Below are positions 44,991-56,170 of a stretch of 64,000 bases of DNA, piece after piece. The notes beneath the pieces are model-generated. The model made no database searches, was not told the DNA's origin, and was given only the letters and a program-made list of their open reading frames with translations. Source of the DNA: Rhyacophila brunnea (Eukaryota; Arthropoda; Insecta; Trichoptera; Rhyacophilidae); contig JAGYXB010001861.1 in assembly GCA_022495005.1 (NCBI GenBank), forward strand, positions 930,001-994,000, read 5' to 3'. Positions within the stretch are counted from its first letter, which is position 1. Each line of letters opens with the position of its first letter. A program made the position numbers and the translations under genes.

Positions 44991-45558
44991 ATTGGCGATC
45001 GGCTTGTGTATTTTAAATCAAAGTAGGTATTACTTTAATTACTAACCGACGTCACGTAGTTAATTAAAAAATATTAGCAAGTTCAAGTAAGTTACAATTA
45101 AAAATCTTGGAGTGATCCGTGACGTCGGTTAGTAATGCCTAGTAGTAAGTGTTCAATAAATAGAATGTTACATTCTTAAATCTTGTGAATTATTCGTTGA
45201 ATAAAAAACAATAGTTAGTTAAAAATATATATATTTCACTTCACTTATTGGAATTGATTACTGAAGAAAATCTACATATTACTTAACGATTAATTAAGAG
45301 ACCGATGATATTTTCGACAGACAAAGAAATGGGACTCATCTGCCAGTCAAGCCATGTTAAAGTGCATGTATGTGGGTGAGGCTGCTTCAAGCTTATCGTT
45401 CATGGTCAATAGCTACTAATTCGAGATAGTTGTCGAATTCTTATAACTGAAAACATGCATCAATCTACAAAATGACACCAGCCACCGGTAAATAAATCTT
45501 ACTATAATAATTATTAAATAGGAGATCAAGTCTCCAATAAAAAAAAACCAAAATAAAG
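44991..45558. other. Unassigned
   Basis: Contains a pair of inverted words (TTACTAACCGACGTCAC near 45041, GTGACGTCGGTTAGTAA near 45119), a ~17 bp hairpin pair, and a TGTTCAATAAATAGAATG motif at 45150. Confidence 0.4.
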
Positions 45559-46527
45559 TTTAAGAGCATACATCAGTGAAACGGCAAATAATTTTCAACA
45601 ATAGGTGGGACGAAAATTCGCACGCGTTGCCAATCGGAGAGCGATAGCGAGCTGTGAGCACGTCAATTTGTTCTGTGATGGCGTCGGAGGAATATATTCT
45701 TAAATCGTGTAAAGATGACTAAAAAACGTTACGCATTTACTCGAAAAAGAAAACATGTCAATGAATATATTATTATTACTAATATAACAATAATAATAAC
45801 AATAATCTTGACACAGAGCTTGCCTGCCGACTGAAGAGTGGAAATAGAGCGTTCTTTGCATTGGAGAGCATATTTGGGTCCAAACTGCTGTCCAGAAAAA
45901 CGAAATTTCGGGTATACAACGTGATCGTAAAACCTATAGTTCTCTACGGATGCGAAACCTGGAGCATTACGGAGAAACAAGAAAAGGCTATCCAAGTATT
46001 TGAAAACAAATTTCTCCGAAGAATACTTGGACCAATTAAAGAGGACCAAGGGTGGCGCATTCGTAAGAATGCCGAACTTTACGAGTCATTCAAGCCGAAG
46101 ATCAGAAATATTCTGAGGGCAAGAAGGCTGAGATGGGCCGGTCACGTTGTAAGGTGCGAAGAAAGCAGAGCTCTCTACAGGGTCTACAAGGGTGTCCCAG
46201 TGGGTATACGGCCTCTAGGCCGACCTCGGAAGAGATGGTCGGACGCCGTCAGTAGGGATGCAGCGAAGCTGGGTGTGACCGACTGGAAAAGAGAAGCTCT
46301 GGACAGAGACGCCTGGAGGATGGTTGTGCAGTCGGCCATGGACCTAAATGGACCTTAGCGCCAGTTTAATCAATCAATATAACAATAAACAAAAAAAAAA
46401 TTAAATGGACGCATGTTGAATTTTTATGACAAAATATGTTTTCTTCAGCACGCGTCGTTTGCACAATCTGCGCGTAGCGTAGTCACGATCCTTATAGACC
46501 ATGCCTCAGCTGAAGTATAAGCCTTAA
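45559..46527 (+). mobile_element. M2 MITE, copy 5, split by a LINE
   Basis: TTAA at 45559-45562 and 46524-46527. MITE sequence runs to about 45793 and resumes at 46376-46388. Between lies a 5'-truncated LINE. The 13 bp AATATAACAATAA occurs on both sides (45781-45793, 46376-46388). Confidence 0.88.
45807..46358 (+). pseudogene. 5'-truncated LINE: reverse-transcriptase C-terminal part
   Basis: 184 codons in one unbroken frame to a TAG at 46356-46358. There is no true start: the frame begins where the element is truncated. The encoded piece is the region after the RT catalytic core in RTE/Jockey-like LINEs: ELACRLKSGNRAFFALES, VLYGCETW, FENKFLRRILGP, RRLRWAGHVVR, GRPRKRWSD and DRDAWR. The 3' tail is only a few bases and ends in TTTAATCAATCAAT, the short tandem tail expected of RTE-like elements. 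The intact frame and clean 13 bp target duplication point to a recent insertion. It cannot mobilise itself. Confidence 0.9.
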
Positions 46528-46554
46528 TAAAATCTTAATATTTGCTTGTGGAGT

Positions 46555-46650
46555 CTGGACCTCATACAAAAAGAGATAAAATGAATCTGGACGTCTTTGA
46601 AAGGAAAATATTAAGAAGGGACTTCGGAGCCGTAAACGTCAAAGATAGTA
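46555..46650 (+). pseudogene. Short LINE RT fragment
   Basis: The frame reads KRDKMNLDVFERKILRRDFG and VNVKD, matching the FE.KILRRIFGP block of LINE RTs. Only about 30 codons remain. Confidence 0.55.
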
Positions 46651-46689
46651 CCTATATTGTGTAAAATGAGATACAGCCACGAACTATAC

Positions 46690-47032
46690 CTACGCGTTGT
46701 ACAATGGGAATGGGACAACTGGACGCCAGGACAATTGGGCGTCGCACTGTCGAATGAAATAAATCGACGTTCGTTACGATTTTATACAGGAGGAATTTTA
46801 ATCAGTTTCTATCTACTACTTCGTTTTAATTTATTTTGCTCTTAGCGTACCATTATTTACGTGCGCATATTTATCTCACCAAGTGTTACATAATAATATA
46901 ATGGTTTAAATATAAATAATATTAAATATATATTTGAAAAGCACCTATCTATAATTCAAGAACATTTATTTATTTTCGAATTTAATTCGATTGCGTGGCG
47001 CCCAGTTGTCCCGGCGCCGAATCGTCCTAGAC
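46690..47032. mobile_element. MITE-like element R8, copy 1
   Basis: Left end words GGGACAACTGGACGCC and GGACAATTGGGCG are mirrored at the right by GGCGCCCAGTTGTCC. The interior (GGAATTTTAATCAGTTTCTA, ATTTACGTGCGCATATTTA) recurs at 62445-62828. Confidence 0.6.
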
Positions 47033-48549
47033 CGTTTTACAGTGCTTCCCTTTATAGTCCCGGATATGAAAATGGGGTGACTCCGTTGGACAGGTTGACA
47101 TATAACCAATTTAGCCGTGGGTGTGGGTAAGAATCTAAAGCCTAACAAAAATGACATGTTTTTATGGGCATGGCTATTAGCGATTTATTTCATTTTTACA
47201 TTCAATTCATTCATACTAAAATGCTAACAAAGGTTGTAATGTAAGTGTAACTATTTTTTTAAACTACAGTTGCATAATGCAGTCTAATTAAAAAAAAAAT
47301 TTTATATATTATATTATGTCCGTTATCTTATTAATTTGTATCATAATATTATATACTTAACTATGCCCGCACTTAAGAAACTAATGCACTGGAAATATTC
47401 AAATAAACCGTGTGTAAATAATGAAGTTATTTTAAATAGAACATAAATACGAAACGATCGACATAGATTGCGAGACTCTTTCAATGCGGGCACTTTTATT
47501 TAAACAAAATAATACTAATATAAGGGGGGGCATATAAAGAATGCATTGCATAATAGCCATAAAGAAAAAAAAGAAAGATATAGCTATTTTCGATGCCCGA
47601 TAAAACATCACTGCACACACAATAGTAAATCGGCCTTATTTGAGGTCCATCTATTTTTTTCCGTCTTTTCTTGTCTATTATTGTAATGTACGTACTCTAT
47701 GGTTTCCTATCCATTAGAGCAGGTTTTTTTACTTTCAATATTGGGTCTTCTTCGTTCTTTTTCTCTCCATTGAATAGCAATAATTGTAAAGAAATTACTC
47801 GCTGTCAAAATATTTTACTCCGAGCGAGTTGATCGGGATATCATGCTGGGTTGAGTGGGAGATTTAGAATTTACATACACGGTGCATAGAAAATTGTTGT
47901 GAAAATATAAAACATTTCCATTCTAATATAATTAATTAATATTTAACATTAACCGGTCCTTCATTTCTTTTTAGTGCTACATCGTGAGGTGGGCCGTGCC
48001 GCATCAAGCTTCTCTTTCATTCGGCCCCCTTCTCCAGTTGATAACTCCCAGCGCTCGCAGGACTTTCTGTAGGTCCGTGAATCCAAACTTTTTCAATTTG
48101 GCGGAAGCCCTGAGAAAATCTCAAGGAATCCCAACTGGATGACACATATTGAGGTCAAGAGGTGTAAAATTACAATATATACGTGCAAATTAGTAGGCTA
48201 CAGCGCTCGAAATGGAAACTTTTACGAACCGGAGTGCTCGATAATTCTCCAAAAATATTACCCAACACAGTTACCTACCTAATTCTATGTATATCGCCTA
48301 TCTAGTTCAGATATTCAAGATATTTTTTTCCACGAGACGGAGCGATATTTTTTGGATTTCAAGGCCGGAACGGCGCTGCCGCCATTAAGCATATTCAAAA
48401 AGCTGTCACTTAATCTCAAAATGTTATGAACTGTTAAGCTACTATAATGTATTATTTCTCTATAATTATGTACCTACCCATGTAAAGAAAATCTTTAAAA
48501 TATGATAAGGTATAGACATCGACCATTACGTTATTTTAACTCTGCAGGC
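47033..48549. other. Mainly unassigned
   Basis: At 47960-48140 a strong-looking 3' splice site (TTCTTTTTAG) precedes about 55 open codons of unrecognised sequence. A GCTCGAAATGGAAACTTTTA motif at 48206 recurs near 39500. Confidence 0.3.
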
Positions 48550-48770
48550 GAAAATTGTATCATCATAATTTATGGCAGTACAACCTTTGGGGGCTCTTGG
48601 TATGCTTCAAAAACTTCCTTCATTCTGGACGATCCAGCGTCGACACTCCCCAGTCCAGGTCTTCTCCATCGGGGATTGTGTACATAGTCCGCCTTGCTGT
48701 TATATTCTCTGACATTCTATACAAGTGACCGATCCAGCGCAGTCAGAAGTATGCTACGTGATCTTTTCGC
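48550..48770 (-). pseudogene. LINE reverse-transcriptase tail fragment
   Basis: The minus-strand translation gives RWIGHLYRMSENITARR, then TIPDGRRPG in a shifted frame. This resembles the GHL.RM ... ARP.GRR.RGRP region after the RT domain. Confidence 0.6.
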
Positions 48771-48967
48771 GCACATGAAGTGTGTATCGTTACAATTTCA
48801 CTTTCTTGAACAACCCCAAATATTCTAATCAAACTCAGAAGTTGTAGGTATTATTCGCATTTCTTCCTTAATTTTATATCCCTAAACAACGTATGACCTG
48901 TGTTATCCGCAAAAGATTTTGATGTCATTTTGGTTATAATGGTACATAATCATTTCATTATATATAT

Positions 48968-49130
48968 AGGCGGCTCTCGTGGTGCAGTGCGTAAGCCGCT
49001 TGCCTTCTACCCGAGAGTTCTGGGTTCGATTCCCAGTCAAGACACAATATTTATGTGTTCTTTTCAAAGCCTGGGTCAAAATTACTAACAACCACCTTAA
49101 AAGCAAGGACGTGGTTATTAATAATTGTAA
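48968..49130 (+). mobile_element. tRNA-derived SINE, family S2, copy 3
   Basis: Head GGCTCTCGTGGTGCAGTGCG, B-box GGGTTCGATTCCC (about 49023-49035), then the body ACACAATATTTATGTGTTCT and TACTAACAACCACCTTAAAA. Confidence 0.8.
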
Positions 49131-49754
49131 AAAAAAAGCATTTCGTTATATTTTTATCGCTGAGGTTTATCAAACCTGTCAGTGCCACAGGCCTCTATAT
49201 ATCTAAAACCACAAGTGGTTAACAACTAAATGATAATTAACAAATACGTAGGTATGAATAAAAAAATATATTAAGAGTTTTCATTACGTGGACTTCGGAT
49301 ACCTACACGAGTTATCTTAAGATCTTTGGTAAAAAAAACATTCATATGGAAAATTAAAAAAAAAAAAAAAATTATGTACACCTACAATTAATATTACAAA
49401 TTATGCATAGCCAACCGAAAAAGTAACGAAATCCCTGCTTCAGATATTCAATTCATTTGTGGGTATACATTCCTGGTTACCCTGTACTCATCCCTAGCAG
49501 CGATTACGGTGTTTACAGATTATGACATAATCTGAAAATAACATCTAATTAGGATCAGGAAGTCCCAGTTTAGCTGTCAACAAACAAATTGATTGTTTTG
49601 TATCACGAGGGATCCATTGTATCCACAATTTATCAATGAATATGCCTACGCCCTATCTACGAACATATAGGTAATAGCTTTGGTCATTCAAATGGAGCGT
49701 TTGATTTACTATAGATATCATCTCAGCTCAGCTATTATCGGCCCACTCACTGTC
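49131..49754. other. Unassigned; contains a 19 bp palindrome
   Basis: CAGATTATG A CATAATCTG at 49516-49534 is a perfect inverted repeat around one base. No gene. Confidence 0.35.
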
Positions 49755-49960
49755 CGATGAATGGTTCTCAGTCCTCGGTCTTTCATTGCGACGACATGAT
49801 CATCAACCTGAATATATCCGTTGCTGGAAGAAGTTTTCTCCTAACTGTCCTGTGCGTTGCATTGCCACGTACTTACACAGAACTTAACCATTTCGTCTAT
49901 CCAGCGGCCTTTAGGTATACCTTTCGGACGTTTTCCAGGGATTGTCCCTTCTTCACGCTA
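49755..49960 (-). pseudogene. LINE C-terminal fragment
   Basis: The minus-strand translation reads GKRPKGIPKGRWIDEMVKFC and STWQCNAQD. This closely parallels the tail at 17741-17846, so both come from one LINE family. Confidence 0.65.
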
Positions 49961-50149
49961 TGTGACTGGCGATTTCCATTTGTCAAGAACAATTTCACTA
50001 AACTTGATCACCATTCATACTGCTTAATATTTCATTGACAAGATTTGTCCTTTGAGCGGTGTCGTTCGTCGAACAGGTTAATGAATAATTACGGATAATG
50101 GCAGATCATGCGTCAATATTTTAACTATAGCAATTTTATTTTATTTTTC

Positions 50150-50540
50150 GACCATGTCCGATCCTAATAAGATCATATGGGCCTCCACAAAGCGGAGGTT
50201 TGTTATAACTTATAACCGATTGTTATTTTACGAGAAATTGAAAAACAATACGACGTTAATAAAAACAACAAATTTCGCTAAGCCGAAAATTTTAAATGAA
50301 AGTTATTATTATATACATATTTGCTAAGCGTCGACTTATAACGTCGTGGATCCCATGTTCGAATCCTGGGTCTGGCAAGTACACAATATATTGTTTTTCA
50401 ATTTGTGTCTGTCAGGGTATGGACCTAATAGGTTGAGCAAGTGGCTGACATCCATTTCTCGTAAAAAACAAAATCTGTTAAATCTCTACTCTGTGGAGGC
50501 CCATATGATCATATTAGGATCGAACATGGTCGAAAAAAAA
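50150..50540. mobile_element. Head-to-head S3 SINE pair
   Basis: A reversed S3 tail (50150-50262) faces a forward S3 copy (about 50300-50537). The outer ends TTTCGACCATGTCCGATCCT and AGGATCGAACATGGTCGAAA are inverted. The forward copy has the tRNA-like B-box GTTCGAATCC near 50360. Confidence 0.7.
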
Positions 50541-50542
50541 TG

Positions 50543-50694
50543 CCTTGGTTTGAGCAGGGTTTCAGTGAAAACTAACCAACACCATCTGCAATCTGTAATC
50601 TTAGTTCAATGAAAACAGATAAGTATGACTGACAAAGTTTAGTGTGCACTGTTTATGTCGGACCCCAACAGCCTATTTCCACCCTTCGCCACTG
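50543..50694. mobile_element. H1 MITE, 3' fragment
   Basis: CCTTGGTTTGAGCAGGGTTT, ACAAAGTTTAGTGTGCACTG and the end CCACCCTTCGCCACTG. Confidence 0.65.
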
Positions 50695-51229
50695 CTGTAT
50701 AGCATAATTGAAGTTATTAAGTGGTCAGTCCATGCCACAGAAAAACGTTCGATAAAACTCAACTTCTGAAACTAGGAAAAACTTAAAATAAGCAGAATAA
50801 ATCAGAGCTCATCCATGCTGAAGAGGCCTTCATAAGACAACTATTATTGTTGCAATGTGTCGTAAAAGGGTCGCGAATTTTATAAAGGAGCTGACAGCAT
50901 TGAACCGAGAATCGAACAATAAAATCGGCAGTGCATTATAATGTACAATGAGGACACGCGGGGTGAGTCTATTATTATATGTATGCCTACAAAAACTAGA
51001 CAGTTTAAATCGGAAAGCGATTAGGCACTTTGGAATCGTTCGTGGGTAATTTAGGCGAAAGATTGAGATGAGATAAAAAGTTTTTTTATAAACATCGACG
51101 AGGAAGTTTGCATCATTTGAAAACTCTGCTAAGATTAAATCATCGTCTGGGGTCTCCAAGGTCATTTCAATAACCTGGCCCCTGAGCAACTGAAGCCAAT
51201 GTCGAATACCAAACTAGGTTATCTAGTGA
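50695..51229. other. No recognised feature
   Basis: A long minus-strand open frame (50830-51189) covers much of it, without a recognisable motif. Confidence 0.3.
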
Positions 51230-51565
51230 TTGTGATCGAAAAATCTCGTCTCAAGAATTCTCGAAAAATATTCAGAAACGAGAATTCTCATTTCGCGAGA
51301 AATCGTCAATGAGATTCTCGAGAAATCGAATTGTCACTATGCTGAATGGAATTTCTCAACAAGAAACGGATTTTTTTTAAATATCCCAGTTATTTTTTTT
51401 TAATTTAAAAAATGAAAACAATTGGCATCAGTAGTGTCGTAATAATTACGATTTCTCAAGAAATCTCGAGAAATCAAAAATAATCTTGAATTCTCGAGAA
51501 AATAAATACAGATACTTACTTACCTACTCGATGTCGAGAATTCTCGAATCTCGAGAAATGAAAAA
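51230..51565. repeat. Cluster of TCTCGAGAA / GAATTCTCGA words
   Basis: About ten copies of TTCTCGA or TCTCGAGAAAT, in both orientations, lie within 340 bases. Several form GAATTCTCGAA, which contains TTCNNGAA (the heat-shock-element pairing). TAGTGATTGTGATCG at the left edge resembles a hAT-type end. Confidence 0.6.
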
Positions 51566-53364
51566 GTCAAAAAATCACGAAAAATAATATGAGACATGAA
51601 AATATGCATGTTGGTCATAAGTCTCAAACACTAGAAGAGCAACTAGTGAATAAATTAGATGAAATACTAAAAATAAAATATACATTGCTTGATTTAGAAC
51701 AGTAGCAGTTTCGTAGGTTTAGTTTAGAGAAAGAGAGAGAGACTGTCAACTTATACTATACAATACACTTGCAGCCATGGTTTCAAATAGCTTAATCACG
51801 AAAAGTTTCGCTTATTAGATATAGGCACATCCAAGTCTCCACACGGTTTGCTTATAGGTACCTACATTACGTATCGAAGGCAAGTGATTTCCAGAAAGAA
51901 CTTTCAGACATCCTTGACATTCTCTGACATGCATGACACGGCAAATAGACCACGTGTTAGGTATTTGTCTCTTGCAGACTTCACGTTATGATACCGCGGA
52001 TCAGCCCAACTAAATGACAAATGGTCCTCACGCACCCAGTAAAACGCTCCATAAGTCACGGATTAAGTTAAATATACAGATATAGCGAGGTCATACATCG
52101 ACACAGGAAATAAAACACCACCGCTTAATATTATCTCGTTGCCTATGTCATTATGCATAAATGGATACGCCCAGATCATATTAGCCATTACACATAAACT
52201 CAGTTATGCGGCAAATAAATGTAAAATCATCTAACATAGTGCGTAAGATGTCTTGGATCGTCTAAAACCAGCTTGAGAGTTTGGCTGCAAAAATTGATAC
52301 AGTGTTAACTTAATTCAAATCAAATTTTTACAAACATAATATGCCGGAAAGACTAACTATTCGCCTCGTATTTATGCGGGCAGCATAACCCGCCATATGT
52401 GAACGTGTGACGGTGCATAACTTATTTGGATTTGCTTGAAAAGAGTAGGACTTGCCACATACTTAGCAAACCATACAAATACTATATACCTAGATCTAGT
52501 TTATATACGTAATACCTATATATAAAGAATATTGTATTTTCAATGAATAAACTACAAGACTATATTAATTAACTATTTGTCATTCACTGTTTATATTATG
52601 TAGGTAGCAATTAATTATACATAGTCTCAGAATTCTAATATTTTTTACTATTTCATAAGAATCGTTTATAGTGACCCCGGGTGTCGCCTTTAGGGATCTT
52701 CGGGCATATAATATATCGATCTAACTATGGTAAATATACAACGATTAGCCTTATGTACTGTAGGTATATATTCCAAATTAACATATAAAAATATCGTAAA
52801 TCCGCAAGCAAAGAATTGCCCAGGCGCTAGAGGAAATGTTAGTTTAGAAAAATATATTTTTAGTAGGTAGGTACCTATACATATATCTATGGGTCTATTC
52901 TATATTCAAGGCGGTGTAGACGGTTAACTTATTGTAACAATTAACCGCCTCAATACATAAGTATGAAAAACTACCGTCGACAGCGCCTTGTGTATGGAAT
53001 TAATAAACCCACGGAGGTGTTTCCAAATTTTATTATAATAAAGAATTTTACATTCTCAACTCTCGTGAATTAATCGTTGAATAAAAAAATAGTTTATTAA
53101 ATTATATGCAAGTGCAAGTACGTCATAATAAAAATTTGGAGAGTTCCTGACACCGGGTAGTAATTATTATTTTTTTAAATTTATTTAGGTCAACCAACAG
53201 GATAAATCAGAGAGAATAAATATAATATAGAAAAAAAGATGGTCCCAATAACAGGCGGACACTGGTAATTGATACTATGATTTAAAAACGCAAAAGCCTA
53301 CTGCAAAAAACAACGCAATTTGTGAAGAGCTTCAGAAATGTAAAAACTAAATACTATTTAATAT
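51566..53364. other. Mainly unassigned
   Basis: Near 52930 and 53040 there are motifs shared with 39781-40120 and with the TTCAATA-type repeat. No gene. Confidence 0.3.
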
Positions 53365-53425
53365 CGTCGCCACATAGGCGCGAATCCAGTGGATGCGGGT
53401 TCGAAACCCGCCGGTCGTTGTATTT
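53365..53425 (+). repeat. tRNA-like (SINE head) fragment
   Basis: GCGGGTTCGAAACCCGCC gives a perfect T-arm-like stem with a B-box. A T run at 53422 onward could stop pol III. The 5' half does not fold into a full cloverleaf by eye, so it is not called a tRNA gene. Confidence 0.45.
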
Positions 53426-54119
53426 TTTTCAAAAAGATTCTGTGTTTTCAAATTATGTATATCAAGTAATTTACTGTTAATATACTCACTGTATAAACAG
53501 TGTCGTAAAAATGCAACATAATATATTATATTTAGGCTCTGCCTCGTAGAAAAGGTTTTCGTCAAAATATTTCACCTCTCCGATATAATTCTACGAAATG
53601 CACCTGCCCTATATACCTTAAAATATAAATACCGAAATTTATTCATGATTATATTTTCAAACTTCTCAAATTAAATAAATCGTGGAATAAAAAGAAAAAC
53701 TTTTTCTTTGCGGATAAATTTCCCCAACTTTTATAATATTAGTATTATTACCAGGAGAGCAGAAACAAAGAGGAGGGTAGAAAGACGGGGCCCTATGCGA
53801 AATTAAGTTTAGATTGAATTCGCGAACTAATCAAATTGACCTTTGGGTAGGTACGTCCGGCGCCCACTGGCCGAACACAAATAATCTACCTCCCCAAACT
53901 TCTGCTGGGCTGTAGCTTTCGGGTTAGGAAAATTCAGCCTGGAGGTATCAGTGGAACAGACGAGATATTTGCGCGAGCGGAATGAAGATGGAGAACAGAA
54001 TATTTTGTCTAGATCGAAATAAACTTTCGACGACAGAGGTATTAAATTCAACGTAACATACACTAATATTTATTGTATTTATTTTTAGATTTAAGTAGGT
54101 ATACAATGCTATATATAGT
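53426..54119. other. Unassigned
   Basis: The part 53750-54030 is GC-richer and single-copy-looking; nothing is recognised in it. Confidence 0.3.
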
Positions 54120-54578
54120 CAGTGGCGAAGGGTGGAAATAGGCTGTTAAGATCCGCCATAAATGGTGCACACTAAACTTTGTAAGTCATACGTATTTTCT
54201 TTCATTGAAATAAGACTACAATTTACTGAAGGTGTTAGTTGATTTTTTAAATTCAATTAAACCCTGCGAAAACCAACTGTTTGGTTTAGGCAGGGCTTAA
54301 TGAATTAAAAAAAAAATGAACAAACAATGTGTAACAAGTATTATTTATACAACGAAAACAAATAAGTATGAATGAAAAAGTGTCCACAATTTTGTCGTAT
54401 CGCCCATAGCATACTTAAAACTATCATGGTTTGGTTTAGGCCGGGTTTAATTGAATTTTAAAAACTGACCAGCACCATCTGCAAATTGTATTCTTAACTC
54501 AACGAAAACAAACTGACAAAGTTTAGTGTGCACTATTTATGTCGAATCTTAACAGCTTACCTCCACCCTTCGCCACCG
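54120..54578. mobile_element. H1 MITE, complete short copy
   Basis: CAGTGGCGAAGGGTGGAAAT at the left and CTCCACCCTTCGCCACCG at the right, 459 bp. An internal deletion relative to 10674-11237. No clear target duplication. Confidence 0.78.
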
Positions 54579-55227
54579 ATCTACACTAAGGTTCATAAAA
54601 ACTTTTTGGAAAGCAACATTTTTAACCTTACCTATCATTAGGTGGACACTGTAGGCCAGGTATTTTTGGAATAAAATAAATCCCTTAAAAAATATGAAAA
54701 TGGAACACAGTGATAAATATTTGTGAAAACTTACCACATCAACATGTTTCTCGAGTTAATCGTGTATAATAATATGTTCACACTTAAATGATAAATATTG
54801 TTTAGAAAATATACACAAACAGTTTATTCAGAAGTTATGTCGTTTGCAAGAACGTACGAGTTAACTCGTCCATGGCCTGGCGCGACATACATGCTTCGAC
54901 GAGTTAACTCGGCTCTGGCGGTAATCATGATTTTCGTACATGTTGCTGAATAGATAATTAACCATACAAAAAAATATACTATCTTTACAAGCATTGTTCG
55001 TAAATAAAAAAGAAAATTTTGACAATTTCTTTTGACTACTTACTTTGCGATACAGCGCGATTGTCCATTGTGACGTATTATGTTATTTAAAAAAAACTTA
55101 TTTCGCACGTGGCATATTTCAACACGATTGAATTGGTAACTTACTTATATGCCTAGGTACCTACAGTTCTTTGCGATTTTACGTATTACATGTTGTATAA
55201 AAAATAGGCTTGAAACCAGGGAACTCA
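54579..55227. other. Unassigned; holds a twin palindrome
   Basis: CGAGTTAACTCG occurs twice (54857-54868, 54900-54911). Otherwise AT-rich. Confidence 0.35.
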
Positions 55228-55910
55228 GAAATAATGGGAACTGAAATACATAACGGTTAAGGCCATACATCAGTTGAGACACGGTCTAAAAAGATCGTCG
55301 CTAGGCGATGCGCAGATTGCGGGTCGCGGGTGCAAATGAGGCATGTCAAACCAAATATAATTTGTCTTATAAATCCAACATGTGTCCATTTAATGTTCTG
55401 TTTATTGTTTTATCAGTAACAGTAATAATATATTCATTGACATATTTTCTTTTTAAAGTAAATGGGTAACGTTTTAAGTCATCTTTACACGATTTAAGAA
55501 TTATTACGGCCGTCGCCATCACGAAGCAAAATGACGTGTTTCCAGCTCTACGTTCTCTCTCAGAATGGGAACGAGTGCAAAATTTCGTCGCGCCTGTGGT
55601 TGAAAATTATTTGCCGTTTCACTGATGAATCACCTTAAGGCGATAGCAGGTAACCGACTCGAGTAAGGAAGAGTCCGGATTAAACTTACACACGTGTCAA
55701 GAATACGTTTTACGTCGAATACTGAAAACTGCTCTCGGTTTATGCATTTACGTTCATTTAATGTTGCTGTATTACACACTATTGCACCTGCATAATGCGT
55801 GCTTCATTTTCGTAGGACACTCACACATTCAAAACCCTGCATCAAGATGCGGCGTATTGAATATAGCCTATCGATATTCTATTTATTATCTGTTCTGTGC
55901 TTGAAACACT
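55228..55910 (+). repeat. Dispersed repeat R7, copy 2, split by an M2 MITE
   Basis: ATAATGGGAACTGAAATACA before and GCAGGTAACCGACTCGAGTA after the MITE correspond to continuous sequence at 32566-32625. Confidence 0.7.
55257..55638 (-). mobile_element. M2 MITE, copy 6, nested in R7
   Basis: TTAA at 55257-55260 and 55635-55638. The ends read TTAAGGCCATACATCAGTTG and, on the other strand, TTAAGGTGATTCATCAGTGA. The empty site is visible at about 32590. Confidence 0.85.
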
Positions 55911-56034
55911 AATGTAGATCATTTGTATCGCAGTACGGCACAGGAAAATAAAGCAATATTTCAAAGCAATTGACTTTTAGCTGATTTAATCACTAGCCTC
56001 ATTAACATTTTTTCAACTTATAACTTATAATATA

Positions 56035-56170
56035 TTTAGCACTACAACATGCCATAGGGAACAATGACAGTAGTGTAGTGAAACAATAGTGTAGCAGAGA
56101 AGTGAAACATTGAACATACACACAGGCTTTGAGAAAATCATATAAATATATTGTGACCTCACCGGGTCGA
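56035..56170 (-). mobile_element. S2-related SINE fragment, reverse orientation
   Basis: GTGTAGTGAAACAATAGTGT, CAGGCTTTGAGAAAATCATA and ATATATTGTGACCTCACCGG are the reverse complement of S2 body words. Confidence 0.5.

Noticed and set aside
48968..49040. Possible tRNA gene
   Set aside because: A and B boxes are present, but the sequence continues into the S2 SINE body shared with two other loci and no full cloverleaf is seen.
50830..51189. 119-residue minus-strand open frame
   Set aside because: No domain, no splice-bounded context, AT-biased composition. Treated as chance.
53365..53425. Possible tRNA gene with perfect T-arm
   Set aside because: Only the T-arm half folds; acceptor and D arms cannot be paired by eye. 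More likely a SINE head.
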